Under the pieces are notes generated by a model, which did not search any database, had not been told where the DNA came from, and worked only from the letters and a program-made list of their open reading frames with translations. Positions 1 through 12,950 of a DNA stretch of 64,000 bases are shown here, piece by piece. The first letter of the stretch is position 1; each line of letters begins with the position of its first letter. A program made the translations under genes and the position numbers. The DNA comes from Paulownia fortunei (taxonomy: Eukaryota > Streptophyta > Magnoliopsida > Lamiales > Paulowniaceae): positions 6,448,001 through 6,512,000 of the forward strand of contig CM033121.1 in assembly GCA_019321725.1 (NCBI GenBank), read 5' to 3'.

Positions 1-1944
1 TAATATAATAAATTAATTGTTATGTAATATATTTTAAATATAAAAATAAATAAATAGCTATATAAATACACATATAACAAAACACAAAATTCAAATAATC
101 ACATAAATATAACAAAATATCAAATTTAAAATTTTATAAAAATTAAAATTAAAATTAAAAATAAAAATATTAAAACCGGTCAAACCGATTTTGGACGATT
201 TTGGGCAGTTTTGACCGGTTAAAATAATTTTTGAGCCTAATCGAACTGGAGCGACCTCCAATTTCCGATTGAACCGACCGCTCCAATTCAATTTTGACAA
301 TATTGATTAGAATAGAGCTGATCTCAATTTTTATTGTTTTAACTCAATTAAAAAAATCTAATCATATAAAACTCTAAATCGACCTTCTCCTTCCCTCTTT
401 CCTCCATCACCACCGTCCGCTCTGCCGCCCTCCCTTTCTCGCTCTCTCTTGTCTCCTTCCCCTCACTATCATAGCCTCTTGGTTCTCTTTTTCACCCCAA
501 CTCCGTCCATCCCCCCTACTCTTTAACCTAAGGAAAGTCTGTAGCTTTTACTCTAATCAGCATATAAAAAATATTAAAAAAGAAAGTTTACTGTTACTTA
601 GCACTCTGCTGATGGAAATCACAATTATGAAAAGCCATTCTAGGAAGTATAATCCATATATCCAATAAACTTCTACAGAAGTGACAACTAACATGTGAAA
701 ATTTCACTGTGACAGAAATAATTTATAGCAAGATATGGTGTATTGTTATTGACTGGACTTTAATATTTGTGGCAAGTTATTTTTCCCCAAGATATAATCA
801 TTGTGTCAGAAATATTAAATATTTATTGATTCTTCTTTCTAATATTATACATTACATTTGAAATCAATTAAAAAATGATATTTGGAATTGGATTGGGATT
901 TAAATCCAATGCTTGGACTTGATTTGTCATTTAACATGATATAGAGTCAGACGACCAAAAAAAAAAAAAGCCTTAAGAGTTCCAATCTTACTGATACCAA
1001 TTATTAAAAAAATAAAAATAAATAATATTTACACGCTTGCCTTAAAAAATAATACGAATACCTTGCAGGCGAGAAACATTGAAGAAATAGTGATGGGTTA
1101 TACCAAATAAAGACCCAAAGGCCCAAGGCAATAGATTTTTGAAGTTATTAAATTATACCTCACGACATTTGTAAATCATACTCTATCATTTTGATACTCC
1201 ATCATTTTAAGGTATCTTTAATACTTAAAATATTTATTTCCTATCGAGCTCTCTGTAAATAATTTTAAGTGTTGAAGGGATATTTTGGAGTTAACTTGAA
1301 AAATCCTTAGCGGCACACAGGATCTCATATAAAGATGGCAATAGGTTCGGGTTGGATCCATACTCATCTCACTTAGGACAGATTTGAGAGGATATAAGTG
1401 GTTACGGGGTGGGTTTTAGTTTTTAATTTTCAATCCTACCCCACCCCGTTTAATTTATTTATTTATTTATTATTTTAATATATATATATATATTTGTATA
1501 ATAATATATTTTAAAAATATATTTTTTTAAAAAATTAGTGGTATTATTTTTTAAAAATATTATTTTAATATTTTTAAAATTATAAAATAGGTCTAGCGAA
1601 TTTAATTTAAATTCGACGGGTTCGGAGTAGGACGGGTTCATGTCTTCAAAAACCTTTGCGAGGCGAGTCTTGAATTTTCGTAAATTTATCTCAAATTTGC
1701 ACAATTGTTATCCCTAATCAACTATCCACCGCATCAGAGAGTACTCACACTAAATATCTCTATTCTTTACTTTTTAATGAAGTAGTTACGCAATATAATA
1801 ATTTCTTATTCCAAATTACCATAAAAAAATTAATAGTATTCCTAGCAAAACTTTAGTTAGTTAAAAAGATTTTTATAGTGACCAAGGGTATTTTGACAGA
1901 CGACGCAATGATTAATATAATCCGAATCACCACTTTCCACATCC
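1..1944. other. AT-rich intergenic region upstream of the P450 gene
   Basis: No coding region is supported here. Around 170-300 lies a stretch rich in ACCGGT/CCGGTT words, resembling a decayed repeat. From about 360 to 530 there is a pyrimidine-rich C/T tract. A probable small repeat copy occupies about 1331-1718 and is listed separately. The short open frames are not supported by any recognisable family. Confidence 0.6.
1331..1718. repeat. Small dispersed repeat with GATGGCAATAGG-type ends
   Basis: The left end reads AAAGATGGCAATAGGTTCGG, and the right end read on the other strand is GATTAGGGATAACAATTGTG, so the ends are loosely inverted. The interior contains the GGGTTCGG/GACGGGTTCGG words common in a widespread class of plant non-autonomous elements beginning GGGATGGCAATGGGG. 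A shorter relative with similar ends lies at about 61121-61283. I could not define a clean target-site duplication, so the superfamily is left open. Confidence 0.4.
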
Positions 1945-1954
1945 TATATATAAA
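1945..1954 (+). promoter_or_regulatory. TATA box of the CYP78A gene
   Basis: TATATATAAA lies about 92 bp before the chosen start codon at 2046. Transcription would be expected to begin 25-35 bp downstream, near 1975. This puts the in-frame upstream ATGs at 1878, 1908 and 1968 outside the likely transcript and supports 2046 as the start. The placement is inferred from motif and distance only. Confidence 0.55.
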
Positions 1955-2045
1955 CGTATCACCACACATGCAATCCTCACACGACAGGAGTCCATCTCCA
2001 GACATTTCCATTAGCTTTACTTCAATTATAACTGTCCTTAATAAA

Positions 2046-4520
2046 ATGGAACCATTTTGGTTTGCTTTCTTGATCTCATGTTTCGCATCCTTTTACCAAA
2101 CTGCATGGTCTGTCACTCTTTTGCTACTCTTCTTATACATCTTTACCCCCATCTTGCTAAACCTATGCTTGGTACCAGGTGGCTTTGCATGGAAAAACTA
2201 TCACCAAAACCCTAAAAACCGCTTGAAAGGCCCTAATTTTTTTTGGCATTTTGTGGGGTTTTGGGGCCCTCTTGCTCATAGAAAACTAGCCTCTATGGCT
2301 TCTTCATTGCACGCGACGCGCCTCATGGTCATCAGTCTTGGCTCAATGCGTGTGGTCATCAGTAGCCACCCCGAAACTGCTAAAGAAATTCTTTGTGGGA
2401 ACGCGTTTTCTGATCGTCCCATAAAAGAATCGACACGTTTACTCATGTTTGATCGCGCCATTGGATTTGCTCCATACGGAAATTACTGGCGCCGTCTTCG
2501 AAGAATTGCTTCAAGCCACATGTTTTCTCCTAGGAGAATAGCCAGCCTTGAGGGGTTTAGGCAAGTTATCGCCAACAATATGATAGAGGAAGTGTGTAGG
2601 GAGATGAATGAGAGAGGGTTTGTGGAGTTGAGAGGGATTTTGCAAAAGGGTTCCTTGGATAATGTGTTGGAGAGTGTGTTTGGGATTAGTGATTTATGTA
2701 ATAAAGGGGATGAATTAGGTTTGATGGTTAAAGAAGGGTACGAGCTGATAGGAGAGTTCAACTGGGCTGATTACTTTCCATTAGGGTTTTTGGACTTTTG
2801 TGGGGTGAAGAGAAGGTGCCATAAATTAGCAGGTAAGGTTAGTGATCTGGTGAGTCAGATTATAAAAGAAAGAAGAAAGGGTGGAGATTTTAAAATGAGA
2901 AATGATTTCCTTAGTGTTTTGCTTTCCTTGCCTCAAGAGGATCTACTTAGTGATGCAGACATGGTGGCTGTCCTCTGGGTATGGACTACTTCTCTCCCTT
3001 CCACTTATTACCTACATTCATTTTGTTAAGGAATTTTCACTACTTTTCACTCCATGCATCATTATCTTGCTCTTATTGATCATGAATAAAAAATACGTAC
3101 GATATATTTGGATCTTGAATTTTAACGAGGAAAATATACAATGAAATATTTATCCGATAAAAAATATTTGTAATACATTTTTTTTTTTACCTATCGATAT
3201 CTATGGTCGAGCAATAAAGTTCGCCCTTTAAAAAATGATCCATATTTGGTGATGAAGTTTTTTGAGTCGATAATACAAACCAACTACACCATAAACATAT
3301 GATTCAAATTCTTTGTTCATTTCATGCCAAGTCTATAGAATGGAAAATTGACTATAGGAGGTCAAAGGATAAAGTTGATATGATTTGCAAAACCTTTGAG
3401 TACTATAATAGAGTACAATCATTATTGATCTTTTTTGCACTTTGTAGTATTTTTATGTGTGTGTGTGTCTATCTTTTTGTGCAATTTGGTTGTAGTATAT
3501 TACCTCTTTAATTGATGGAATCCGAGGCCATGTATGTTTTAATAGTATAGTCAAACCACCGTTGACTTATTGATTAACAAAAAGTAGAAAACAAAAAAGG
3601 AACAACATGGATGCTGTAAATAGGGATTTATCCATGAACCCATCTGTATGTAGTCGACCATATTCATCCCCATGCATGGCTACAAGCTTTAGTATTTTTA
3701 TCAAGTAATTTAGTTACACTTTCAAGTAATTGACAAGCTATTTTTTTAGAAAAGAAAGCTTCATTCATCGTATTTCCCTTTTGTATATGTCTTTAATTTG
3801 ATTTTAGACAATTAATTTGATCGTAGAGAATTATACACGAGAATAAGCAACGTAAAATACAAATAATTCAAAAAAATTGCTTACACACATTGAGCTTCAA
3901 TACTGATTACATCTCATTTAATACAGGAGATGGTATTTAGAGGAGTTGATAATATTGCTATTCTCCTTGAATGGATTATGGCTAGAATGGTTCTGCACCA
4001 AGACATTCAAGCAAAGGTGCAACATGAAATTGACACGTACGTTGGTCAAGTTAGACATGTTCGAGATTCAGACATTCCAAATCTTGTGTATCTTCAAGCC
4101 ACTGTAAAAGAGGTATTGAGACTACATCCGCCGGGCCCACTACTCTCGTGGGCTCGTCTAGCAATCCACGACGTCCGCTTAGACAAGAGCTTTATTCCAG
4201 CTGGCACGACAGCGATGGTAAATATGTGGGCCATAGCCCACGACCCGTCGATATGGGCCGACCCATGGTCCTTCAGACCCGAAAGGTTCATGGAGGGAGA
4301 CTTCTCCATTATGGGTTCAGATTTGAGGCTTGCTCCTTTTGGGTCCGGCCGCCGGGCGTGCCCCGGAAAGGCCCTCGGACTGGCCACGGTTCACCTCTGG
4401 CTGGCAAGAATTCTCCAACAGTTCAAATGGCTTCCATCCCAACCAGTCGATCTTGGAGAATGTTTAAAGCTCTCTCTTGAAATGAAGAAACCGTTATTAT
4501 GTTATGCAATGGCTCGATGA
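2046..4520 (+). CDS. CYP78A: Cytochrome P450, CYP78A subfamily (CYP78A5/KLUH-like)
   Basis: Two exons, 2046-2978 and 3927-4520, with a 948-bp GT-AG intron in phase 0, give 508 residues. CYP78A enzymes are plant-specific ER-anchored haem monooxygenases; CYP78A5/KLUH promotes organ and seed growth, although its substrate is unsettled. Visible landmarks are an N-terminal hydrophobic anchor (about 5-50), the C-helix [19 protein letters not shown], the ExxR motif in [20 protein letters not shown], the PERF region FRPERFME, and the haem loop [10 protein letters not shown] with its Cys ligand. Words such as [29 protein letters not shown] and LKLSLEMK point to the KLUH branch. The intron position after the VAVLW motif is typical of CYP78A. 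Two features are odd. The I-helix reads [13 protein letters not shown], where the family has GTDT, so the conserved Thr is Asn320. The proline-rich hinge is [11 protein letters not shown] and not a PGPxG form. The frame is intact. Subfamily assignment is firm; the exact orthologue is inferred. Confidence 0.9.
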
Positions 4521-5810
4521 GTGAAAAAATAATAATAATAATAATAATAATAATACTAATTAAGTTGGCAATGGAAGGTTTTGCTAGAATGCAGCTTTCA
4601 GGTATTGTACAAGCTTAAAATTGTATAATTAAAGTGTGGTCTCAAGTTTGTACAACCTAACTATATAGCATTGTATAAATGCAGTGAACTTAGATTTGTA
4701 CATCTTAGTTCACTAATTTGAGTTGTTACAATTTCATCTTGTGAAAGACAAGAAATGGGACATTTGATTTGATTGCTGTGGACAAAAAGGAAGAAACAAA
4801 CAAACTAGGTTGACTAAGAATTCCTTAAAAGACCAGCACAAAGCACACCCAAAAAGTGAGATTGGTTTCCATCCAGTAGTACAAATCTTGAAAGCTAACA
4901 CAGACCAGATCTATAAATATCACCACTCTTTTCATTTTCTTTTGTGATACACTTATGATCTATCCATAACAGTCACAGCAGGCCCAGATTAAATATTCTT
5001 CCAAGAACAGATTCTATTGAAGAATTTTCAAGATTCCTCAATCACAAACAGGAAAATACTATTACTGTAGTTTGAGTTTTTATTATAAAAAAAATTAATA
5101 AAACTTTTTTCCTGCTTTAAATGATAGTATAGTCATAGAGTCTGTTTTTAATGCTTTTTTTCTTCTTCTTTTTTTTCTCATTAAAATCCAAAATTCTAGT
5201 ATACCTAAATTTTGATGTTGTTGAGTTTGGCATATATATACCTCATTTAGCATGTATTTTCATGATGCATCAAGCAAGTTTGTTTTGCATAATTAAAACA
5301 AGAAAAAAGAAAAAGAAAATCCAACCTCAAGGGAAAATTCTAATTTAAATTCTACTTTGGTTGAATAAAATAAATATTACATTGTAAGTGTAAATGTACT
5401 TGGGTGTAAACTCCAATGCCAAAGACAAATCACGAAGCAAATACTATTACTCCTGTTATATAATTAGTTGGGGCATGATTAAAACAAATTTGGGCAAAAA
5501 TTTCCAACCATCCAGGTATATAGTTTAATTTAAGGTGTGTGTGCATAGATATAATCTGATGCTCATTAAATTTATACACAATATTTTTATTTTTCCTTCA
5601 TATTCTTAAATTTGATAAATCAATATTTTATAATTAAATTAGTTTAATAAATTAATAATTGTCAAATTAATAAAAATAAAAAATGATGAATTAACAGATG
5701 ATATAAAATATTTTTCGAACAAAAATATTTTTTTTAAAGATATATAGTGCATCAAGTATCAAATCATAAGTCACATGCGGGACAGGCGCTCGAGCGACAA
5801 GAGAGCGAGA

Positions 5811-6018
5811 GCGTCAAATTTTCAAAATATTTGTAAGCGAAAGCGATTTGAAGTGTGTATTAACATAAATAAAAATTAAAATAATTATTATAACACATTT
5901 CATGAGTAACTAGTGCGTCCAATTTTCAAAATATTTGAAAGTAAAAGGATTTGAAATGTATATTAAAATAAATAAAAATTAAAATAATTATTATAACACA
6001 TTTCATGAGTACCTACTG
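5811..6018. repeat. Tandem duplication, unit about 104 bp, two copies
   Basis: The copies begin at 5811 (GCGTCAAATTTTCAAAATA) and 5915 (GCGTCCAATTTTCAAAATA). Both run through a shared block ending in TATAACACATTTCATGAGTA. They differ by scattered substitutions and single-base indels. A further partial echo (CTGCATCCAAGATG) follows. No coding role is visible. Confidence 0.75.
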
Positions 6019-8829
6019 CATCCAAGATGATATTTGGGTATTATTTAACCTCACAAATCAAAGTTAAAATTATCATTTTTTATTTTTTTCAAATGGGGCT
6101 TTAAAAATTACTCTTTCTTGAGTGAGCCTTATAAATACTAAAGTCCCATGAAAGAGAAAAGATTAAAATTATTAAAAATTTCCTAGTAGTCAAATTCTTC
6201 ATCTATTTCCTTTTTTCTCTCTTGCCAAATTCCATAATTTATTTTCTGCCATCACTTTTATCATAGCAAACACATTCCTTCATTATACCTCGACTTTCTT
6301 GACTTTTTTAGCATATCTTTTCACTCACTATCACCAGTTTTCCACAAATTTTCTTCATGGAATGACAATAATGAATAAAGAATTCTTGTCATTCTAGAAT
6401 TTTTATTAATCAATTTTCATTATGAGATTTAAAAACTTTAGAGCATAGTAAAACGAAATTCTCACTCTTAAATTATTGTAGCAGACTCAAAATACCAAAA
6501 TAAGACCCTACGTAAAGAATAATATGATCTAAATTTAACCTCGTTGTGCACCAATAATATCTAGACAATGCACCAAAGTTGTGGATTTTTCAAATACAAA
6601 TATCTTGATCAAGAAGACGTAAGGACTTTTTATTATAGGGGCAAGACATATTTCAGCAATATAAATAAGAAAATACAATTATGCAATTACTGTACAAATT
6701 ATATTAATAAAAAAATTAAGAGGGGCAAATTTTACAATTTCACAAATATTACATGTAAAAATAGTTTACGTATTTATTTCAGTTGAGGAAGGGCGACTAC
6801 TTCTATCTTCTTTTCTTCGTTCGATCTTGGTGTAGAGCATCTAATTTTGTAGCAAACTAAAAACATGCAGACATTTGTGCTAAAGTTTTGGCTTTTGAAA
6901 TACAGATATCTTGTTTTCCATTCGCCCCGTACCAAAGCATGAAGAACAAAGTTAACTAGAGTCTAGCAACTTTTAATTACAACTTTTAATTATTACCAAG
7001 TAAATGCTCCACACATATCTAATTTTTTAATTAATTTTGGGACCCTTGTGCAGCTTTCAAGAGTAGACATATATTGCAAAAAATTGCTCATGATCAAGAT
7101 AAAATGAATATTTGATTCAATCCATATCTTTTTGTTAAAAAAAAAAATTGAAGTGATTATGAAAAGCTACAAGTACCATTGGACCCCTATGTGCTTCTCT
7201 TTATTTTGATCTTTTGCAAAAAAAAATTGGGAGACAAGACAACATTAGTATCACAAAGGCATCAAAAGTTATTTCTAGATTCTATAATAATCCATTGTGG
7301 GATTTGAAAATGACCATTCTAACCTTGTTTTTAATGATTTCTCTATAGCATGGTTAGTGACCTAGCTTTTACCAAATTTGATATTGGGCTTTTATGTTAA
7401 ATGTTATTATATGAATATTGAATCATTGATGCACAGATGTTAAATGAGATATTAATTTTCACTATTTACATTGGGTCCCATTACATCATAAGTAAATATT
7501 GATGGAAATTTTCACTTTTTTACTTTGGTCCTTTAATCTAATTGCTTTTTTACTTTTTTCTTTTTCGATAAATCTAATCGCGGAATCGGATATTATTCTT
7601 TACTTTATAGAATAGATAAAGTTGATTAGCTTTAACGATAATGATTAATTCTTGGATTAAAGTGACAAACGACAAATAATATGCTTGAATTAGTCATCCA
7701 TAGGAAATTAGGCGATAGAAAATTAGGCGGAAAAAATAGGTAATAGACATATTGAACTGAGAGTGATTTTCATTACAAGCTGTCAGTCCACTTTTGTTTA
7801 TAATTGGGCCACAGTGGCTTAGACTACTCTCTCTAGTAAAAGCCCATGAAAATGTGAACTAGATTTGGGCCGTGGGCCTCAAACTTAACATGGGTGTTTG
7901 CTTGGGCCCATGGGCTCTCTAACGAGGAAATCAACAAGAAAGTTCCAAGCCTATTTTACTGGGCCGGAATGAGTATTTTAATAAGACTGTTTAAATTTCT
8001 TTTGTGGAGCTAACAATATGAATTCTAAAGTCCCAACTCCCAATCAAGTTGAAATTAAGTATCCAGCTTAATGAAACTAGTATTTTTTTATTAATTTTTT
8101 TTTTAAATCCCTTAATGAAAAATATATCTTTTTATAAGCATTTCTGAGTGTGAATCGTTTGCAGTGCATATATGTAGCGATCTAGGTCAATTGTTCGCTG
8201 CAAATATACAATGTTTTAGAGGTTGTATTTGTTGTGATGAAACAAATTTTTAATTAGGTTTGACGGTTTATTCTAAGGGCATGTTTGTTTAAACTATTTT
8301 TATGTATTTTCATAAATGATTTAGGTATTTGGTGAAGTTCGGTTTCGTGAACTTCAGAATAATTAATTTTCACAAAAAATAAATATAAATTGATGAGAAA
8401 TGAAAAGCTAAAGTTTCACCAGCATGCCTTTTGGTAAGTGAACAATTATGAATGGCTTTTGAAAATTTTAAATTTTCGTTTTTTTTTTCTTGGTCTTTCC
8501 AAATTTGTTATAGATCAAAGCATCATTCTCTCAAATGTATGTATCCAAACACTGTTTTGCAATATGTATATATATATATATATATGTATATATTTCATAA
8601 TTTTTTTTAGTAATCATTATTAAAACAAAAAAAACAAGCATCCCCAAAGCTAGCAGCCCACCAAATCCCAAGTGCAAGTGTGTAACTTCTAATTTTATAT
8701 TTCATCGGTGACAACAGATTTCATATTCTACGTATATCTTTTGAGTGTAAATGAAAGAGCTTTGTCATAAATTAGATTAGTCTTACTTGAATCTTTGTTT
8801 AACAATTTTAAGTACTTCATATATCAAAT

Positions 8830-9495
8830 TTGGAGGATGTTTGGTGTAGTTTATAAGTTTCTTAAATATTTTATATAAAAAATATTTGTGCGCTTATAAC
8901 ATATTTTAAAGTGTTTGATAAATTTTTTGAACTTTTTAAAAAATATTATAAAATGCTTGTGAGCTTGTTAATTGGCCAAAAATATTTAGTAAATATTTTT
9001 TTGGTAGGAGCTATAACATGTCAGAAGCATGTCTGTACTAAGCTCCTCAAAAAGAAAATAGAAAAAAAAATAAAAATAAAAAATTTTATTTTTGTTATGT
9101 TAACAAACTTCTTTATTTTAAACATATAAGTTACGATATTATTAATAGTAAAATCTTATAGATTTCATGATATTACTTTATCTTATTTTTTCTTTTTCTT
9201 TTTGAGTGAACTTGTATAAAATATTATTTCATTAACTACTAATTAAAAATTAACAATCAACTATTATATAATTCCAACAACCAACAAAAAAATAAAGCAC
9301 ATAAAATACCTACACTTTCAATGAGACTCGAACCAAAGCCTTAAAAATCTTGGGATTCAGCTATACCACTTGAAAATACCTTGTTTCTATGATCATATAT
9401 ATTCAAAATTTTCAATAAAATATTTTAAATAAAATTTAATAATTTTAAACTAAAAAACATCTGATAAATTGAATGAGCTTGTAAAACTTTTAAAA
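8830..9495. repeat. Decayed dispersed repeat with a tRNA-like B box on the minus strand
   Basis: The left edge has TGTTTGGTGTAGTTTATAAG and the right edge has CTTGTAAAACTTTTAAAAG, a pattern common to several degenerate repeats in this window. Within it, the minus strand between about 9375 and 9295 carries GGTTCGAGTCTC, a good match to the Pol III B box. TATAGCTGAATCCC lies about 30 bases before it as a weak A-box candidate. This suggests a tRNA-derived SINE fragment inside an older repeat. No cloverleaf can be drawn, so it is not a tRNA gene. Confidence 0.35.
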
Positions 9496-9885
9496 GAAAG
9501 CTTTCGTTCCCATTGTACAGTCCGAATTTAAGTTTGCAGGAAGAAGAGGGTGAATATGGTAGCACAGAGACCAGCACGAAATGCATTCACGGACAATGAC
9601 TAAAAATCTCTTATTTATAACTATAAAAATTTAAAATAAAAAAAAAGTTCAAAGTAAGGTTACATAACACCCATTAACTTAACTACATAATCCAAAGCTG
9701 ATACAATTAAATCAAAATATGTTAATCTTTTATTAATATTATATTATTATGGTTTTAATACAATGTCCCATTTTTGTTATATTTAGAAAATAATTTAAAA
9801 TTCCTCTATTTTTTCATTTTGTTATACACACTATTTACATAAGTCAAAATTAAGTACATGGTGCTATTGTCAAGTCCATAATTTA

Positions 9886-9895
<10 letters not shown>

Positions 9896-9922
<27 letters not shown>

Positions 9923-9932
9923 ATATATATAT
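9896..9932. repeat. AT dinucleotide microsatellite
   Basis: An almost pure (AT)n run with one phase break. Similar tracts in this window lie at 8568-8588, 12325-12350, 37333-37362, 50102-50126, 53145-53166, 53998-54022, 57325-57372 and 61464-61508. Confidence 0.9.
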
Positions 9933-12319
9933 GATTATAAAATCATAACAGAGCGACTTATTTAAAAATAAAAATAAAATTTTCATCATAGGCAACAAAA
10001 AAAATTATTTTAAATATGACATATGAGGAAATTTATGTGCTGCTCTGGAGTTTTAATCAACCTCTAAACCAGTATATTATCACCTGCATTACAAAATCTA
10101 ATAAATTAAAAGTTTAGGGTTTAATAAGGTGAAACTGATGCAAGAACAAATATAATATATGCCAATTTCACCAATAAATAATTATATTATTTAATTTAAT
10201 AATTTTTCTTTTTTAATTCTTTTTTTCAGTAGCCTTTAAGTGTGGTACTTAACTAATAACGCTAGATTGTGATTTTCAGAATCTATTCATAATAATTGGT
10301 AAAAAAATAATTATTAAAGGGTTACTCGTACTAATTTTTCAACATCGGATATTAGTCGTATTATCATTGTGACTTTCTATATGTTGATTTCTGAACATCA
10401 AGTATTTGCCACTTTTTATTGGGTCCGTTAGTTCCTCTCGCATCTCTTGTTTACCCAATCATTAATCAAATACCATACTTCTTTTTTTCAAAATATTATT
10501 ATCTTATTAATAGTATAATGCTTTATGAATTATAAATGCTTCAAACACTATACCATAGACAAATAATAACAATCATTTCAAAACATATACAACATTATAT
10601 AATTCTTATGATATATTAAATAAAAAATTTCAACTTAACTCAAGTCCGATTTGTATTATGAAGTGAAATATCAATCTTTTTGAAAATGATGAAAAAACCT
10701 AAAATAATCAAATCATATACCTTTTAATATTCTCTTAATTAATCACATAACATGTTGAAATTCTAAATTAATTAAAATTATATACACTTTTTAATATTTA
10801 GTAAATAAATTCATATAAATTACATGATTTCAAAAAAATACAATTCCCATGTTTCACTAATTGGCAACAACCTACTCGTGAGCATTGTCAGAAACATCCA
10901 AATCAAACATGGTAAAACTTTGGTCCTAACTTAAATTAGTTATGACTATCAAACTAATTACTATTGTTCACGGCTATCAGCAGATAAGTTAAACACTATA
11001 TAAACATTACAAGATCAATAAAAATAAGTAAATTAATCATATTTGTAAGGCTATCAATTTTGCTAAAACCAACTTAATTAACTTGATTTGGCTTCAAATC
11101 AATCCCACTTGAATTCTTATAATATAAAAAATACTAAATCATGTAACCATCAAAATACTATAAATTTATCATAAGAAATATAGAAAAAGAAGATACCTTT
11201 GTTAGATGGGAATTAAACTTCAAAATCAATAATTTTTAAATTTGAAAGAATAAAAATTTATTTTAATTTGTGTTATATGAATTCTTTTTGATTTAATTGT
11301 ATCTTTACAAGTATGATAATATAGAAATTTAAGAGAAATTACAGAAAAATTATAGAGAATAGGGACTGGTGGTTTTTAGGAGTTTCGACAAGAGAATACT
11401 TTATTCAACTTTTCAGAGGGAGGTGAGAGAAATGTAGTAATTTGTTGGCCTCATGTTTGGTATTCTGTTATGCAAAATCTGCATATATGGGCTAAGGAGA
11501 GGAAAAGAGTTGATGTTTATCTATTAGAATCAGGGCAATGAAGTTTAAAATAATCTAAGTCAATTTAGCTTATCAATCAATCAAATTGTAATATTTTTCG
11601 TATTTTTAGTTTTTAATCAAATATGACCTATTTCAAACAATTATGGAGATAATTCTTAGGATGCAACTAATATGGAAGAATATAATTAATTTATTTTGTT
11701 GTTGGTCAGCACACAAATCTTCTTTAATTGGGAAATCGAGCTTTTCATTATAACCAAACATTTAAAGAATATGTTAAATCAATAAATAAAATTTTGATCT
11801 CATATTTTATGTAATAGTGCATATTAAAGCATACCAAAGTACAAAATAAAAATTATTCATATTCGTGTAATCATACTATTTGTATGCTATGATCCCATAA
11901 TTCATCAATGTTTTAATTTAAAATGCTTATTATTAGTTAAATATGAGATAATTGGGCATTACAGCTTAGCCAAACACTGGTATGAAATATTCCAGTAGTG
12001 AATAATTGGATTTGGGAATATCAATTTAAATCTCTTGGACTTTAGTTGGATGTATTAAGTTTGAATCCGACCCATTAATAGCTCATTATCTTAAGCAGTT
12101 CAAATTGATAAAAAAGTAGCTTTGTTTGGTTTTTTTAAAATTATTTTTATTCCCCATAAATAAAATTAAATATTTAATATATTTTTCTCTCCAAACACAC
12201 TTTCTTTTTTCAAAATATTTTCAAAAACATCCTAATCATTACTTTATGTACATATATATACATATTTTAATAATTATATATTAATATGCATATCATTATT
12301 CATATTCAAATTACTATAT

Positions 12320-12350
<31 letters not shown>

Positions 12351-12841
12351 CATTACATTATTATAAGTATATATCATCTAAATTCTTATATTACTATAAA
12401 AATATTATTAATAATAAATAAGAATGATATGACACCACTAAGACAAAATCTTACCATACATGTCATTCTTACAAAATAAAAATAAACGTAACCTTATTCT
12501 AAAATATACCATACCCATCATTTATAAAATAAAATTAGATATACTCACATTCCCTAATCATTTTCTCATAATAAATATACTTTTAATTTTTTCCAAAACA
12601 CTCCAAAACAAAACCATCACCACCTATATAATTTTTGTGTCTAATTATGAAAGGAGCCCAAGGACCCAACTCAAGACCCATGCCCAACTTTGGGCTCATA
12701 GTATAAGCAATGTTAAACCCGACCCGACTCCATCAACCTGGGCGCCTTTTACATTGGATACGCATAAATTCAAATTCACCGGATAGAGACAAATCAATCC
12801 ACTTGTACACTTCTCTCGCCGCTCGCCTATGTATTAATTTA

Positions 12842-12950
12842 ATGGTTGCGAGGAGTTGCACAATTGGAGCTTCAGTTTCAAAATTTCAAACTTTTTTCAG
12901 AAGATTCTCCCAACGAGGTTCTCTCACTCTCATTAAATTCACCACCAAGT
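12842..12950 (+). other. Possible orphan first exon with a mitochondrial-type presequence
   Basis: From the ATG at 12842 the frame reads MVARSCTIGASVSKFQTFF followed by RRFSQRGSLTLIKFTTK. It is rich in Arg, Ser and hydroxylated residues and nearly free of acidic residues, as in mitochondrial presequences. A candidate splice donor, GTATGG, starts at 12951. The surrounding 12640-12990 is less AT-rich than its flanks and includes a CCCGACCCGACTCC stretch. I found no downstream exon before the next gene, so this may be a relic or a chance frame. Confidence 0.25.

Noticed and set aside
1878..2045. In-frame N-terminal extension of the P450 from upstream ATGs at 1878, 1908 and 1968
   Set aside because: The TATA box at 1945 lies downstream of two of these ATGs and just before the third, and the extension has no P450-like or signal-anchor character. 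The hydrophobic anchor starts directly after 2046.
4094..4480. Antisense and alternate frames over P450 exon 2
   Set aside because: They overlap the haem-binding exon in other frames and resemble no protein.
9290..9390. A tRNA gene on the minus strand, suggested by GGTTCGAGTCTC
   Set aside because: Only the B box is good. The acceptor stem and anticodon arm do not pair, so it is kept only as a possible SINE fragment.
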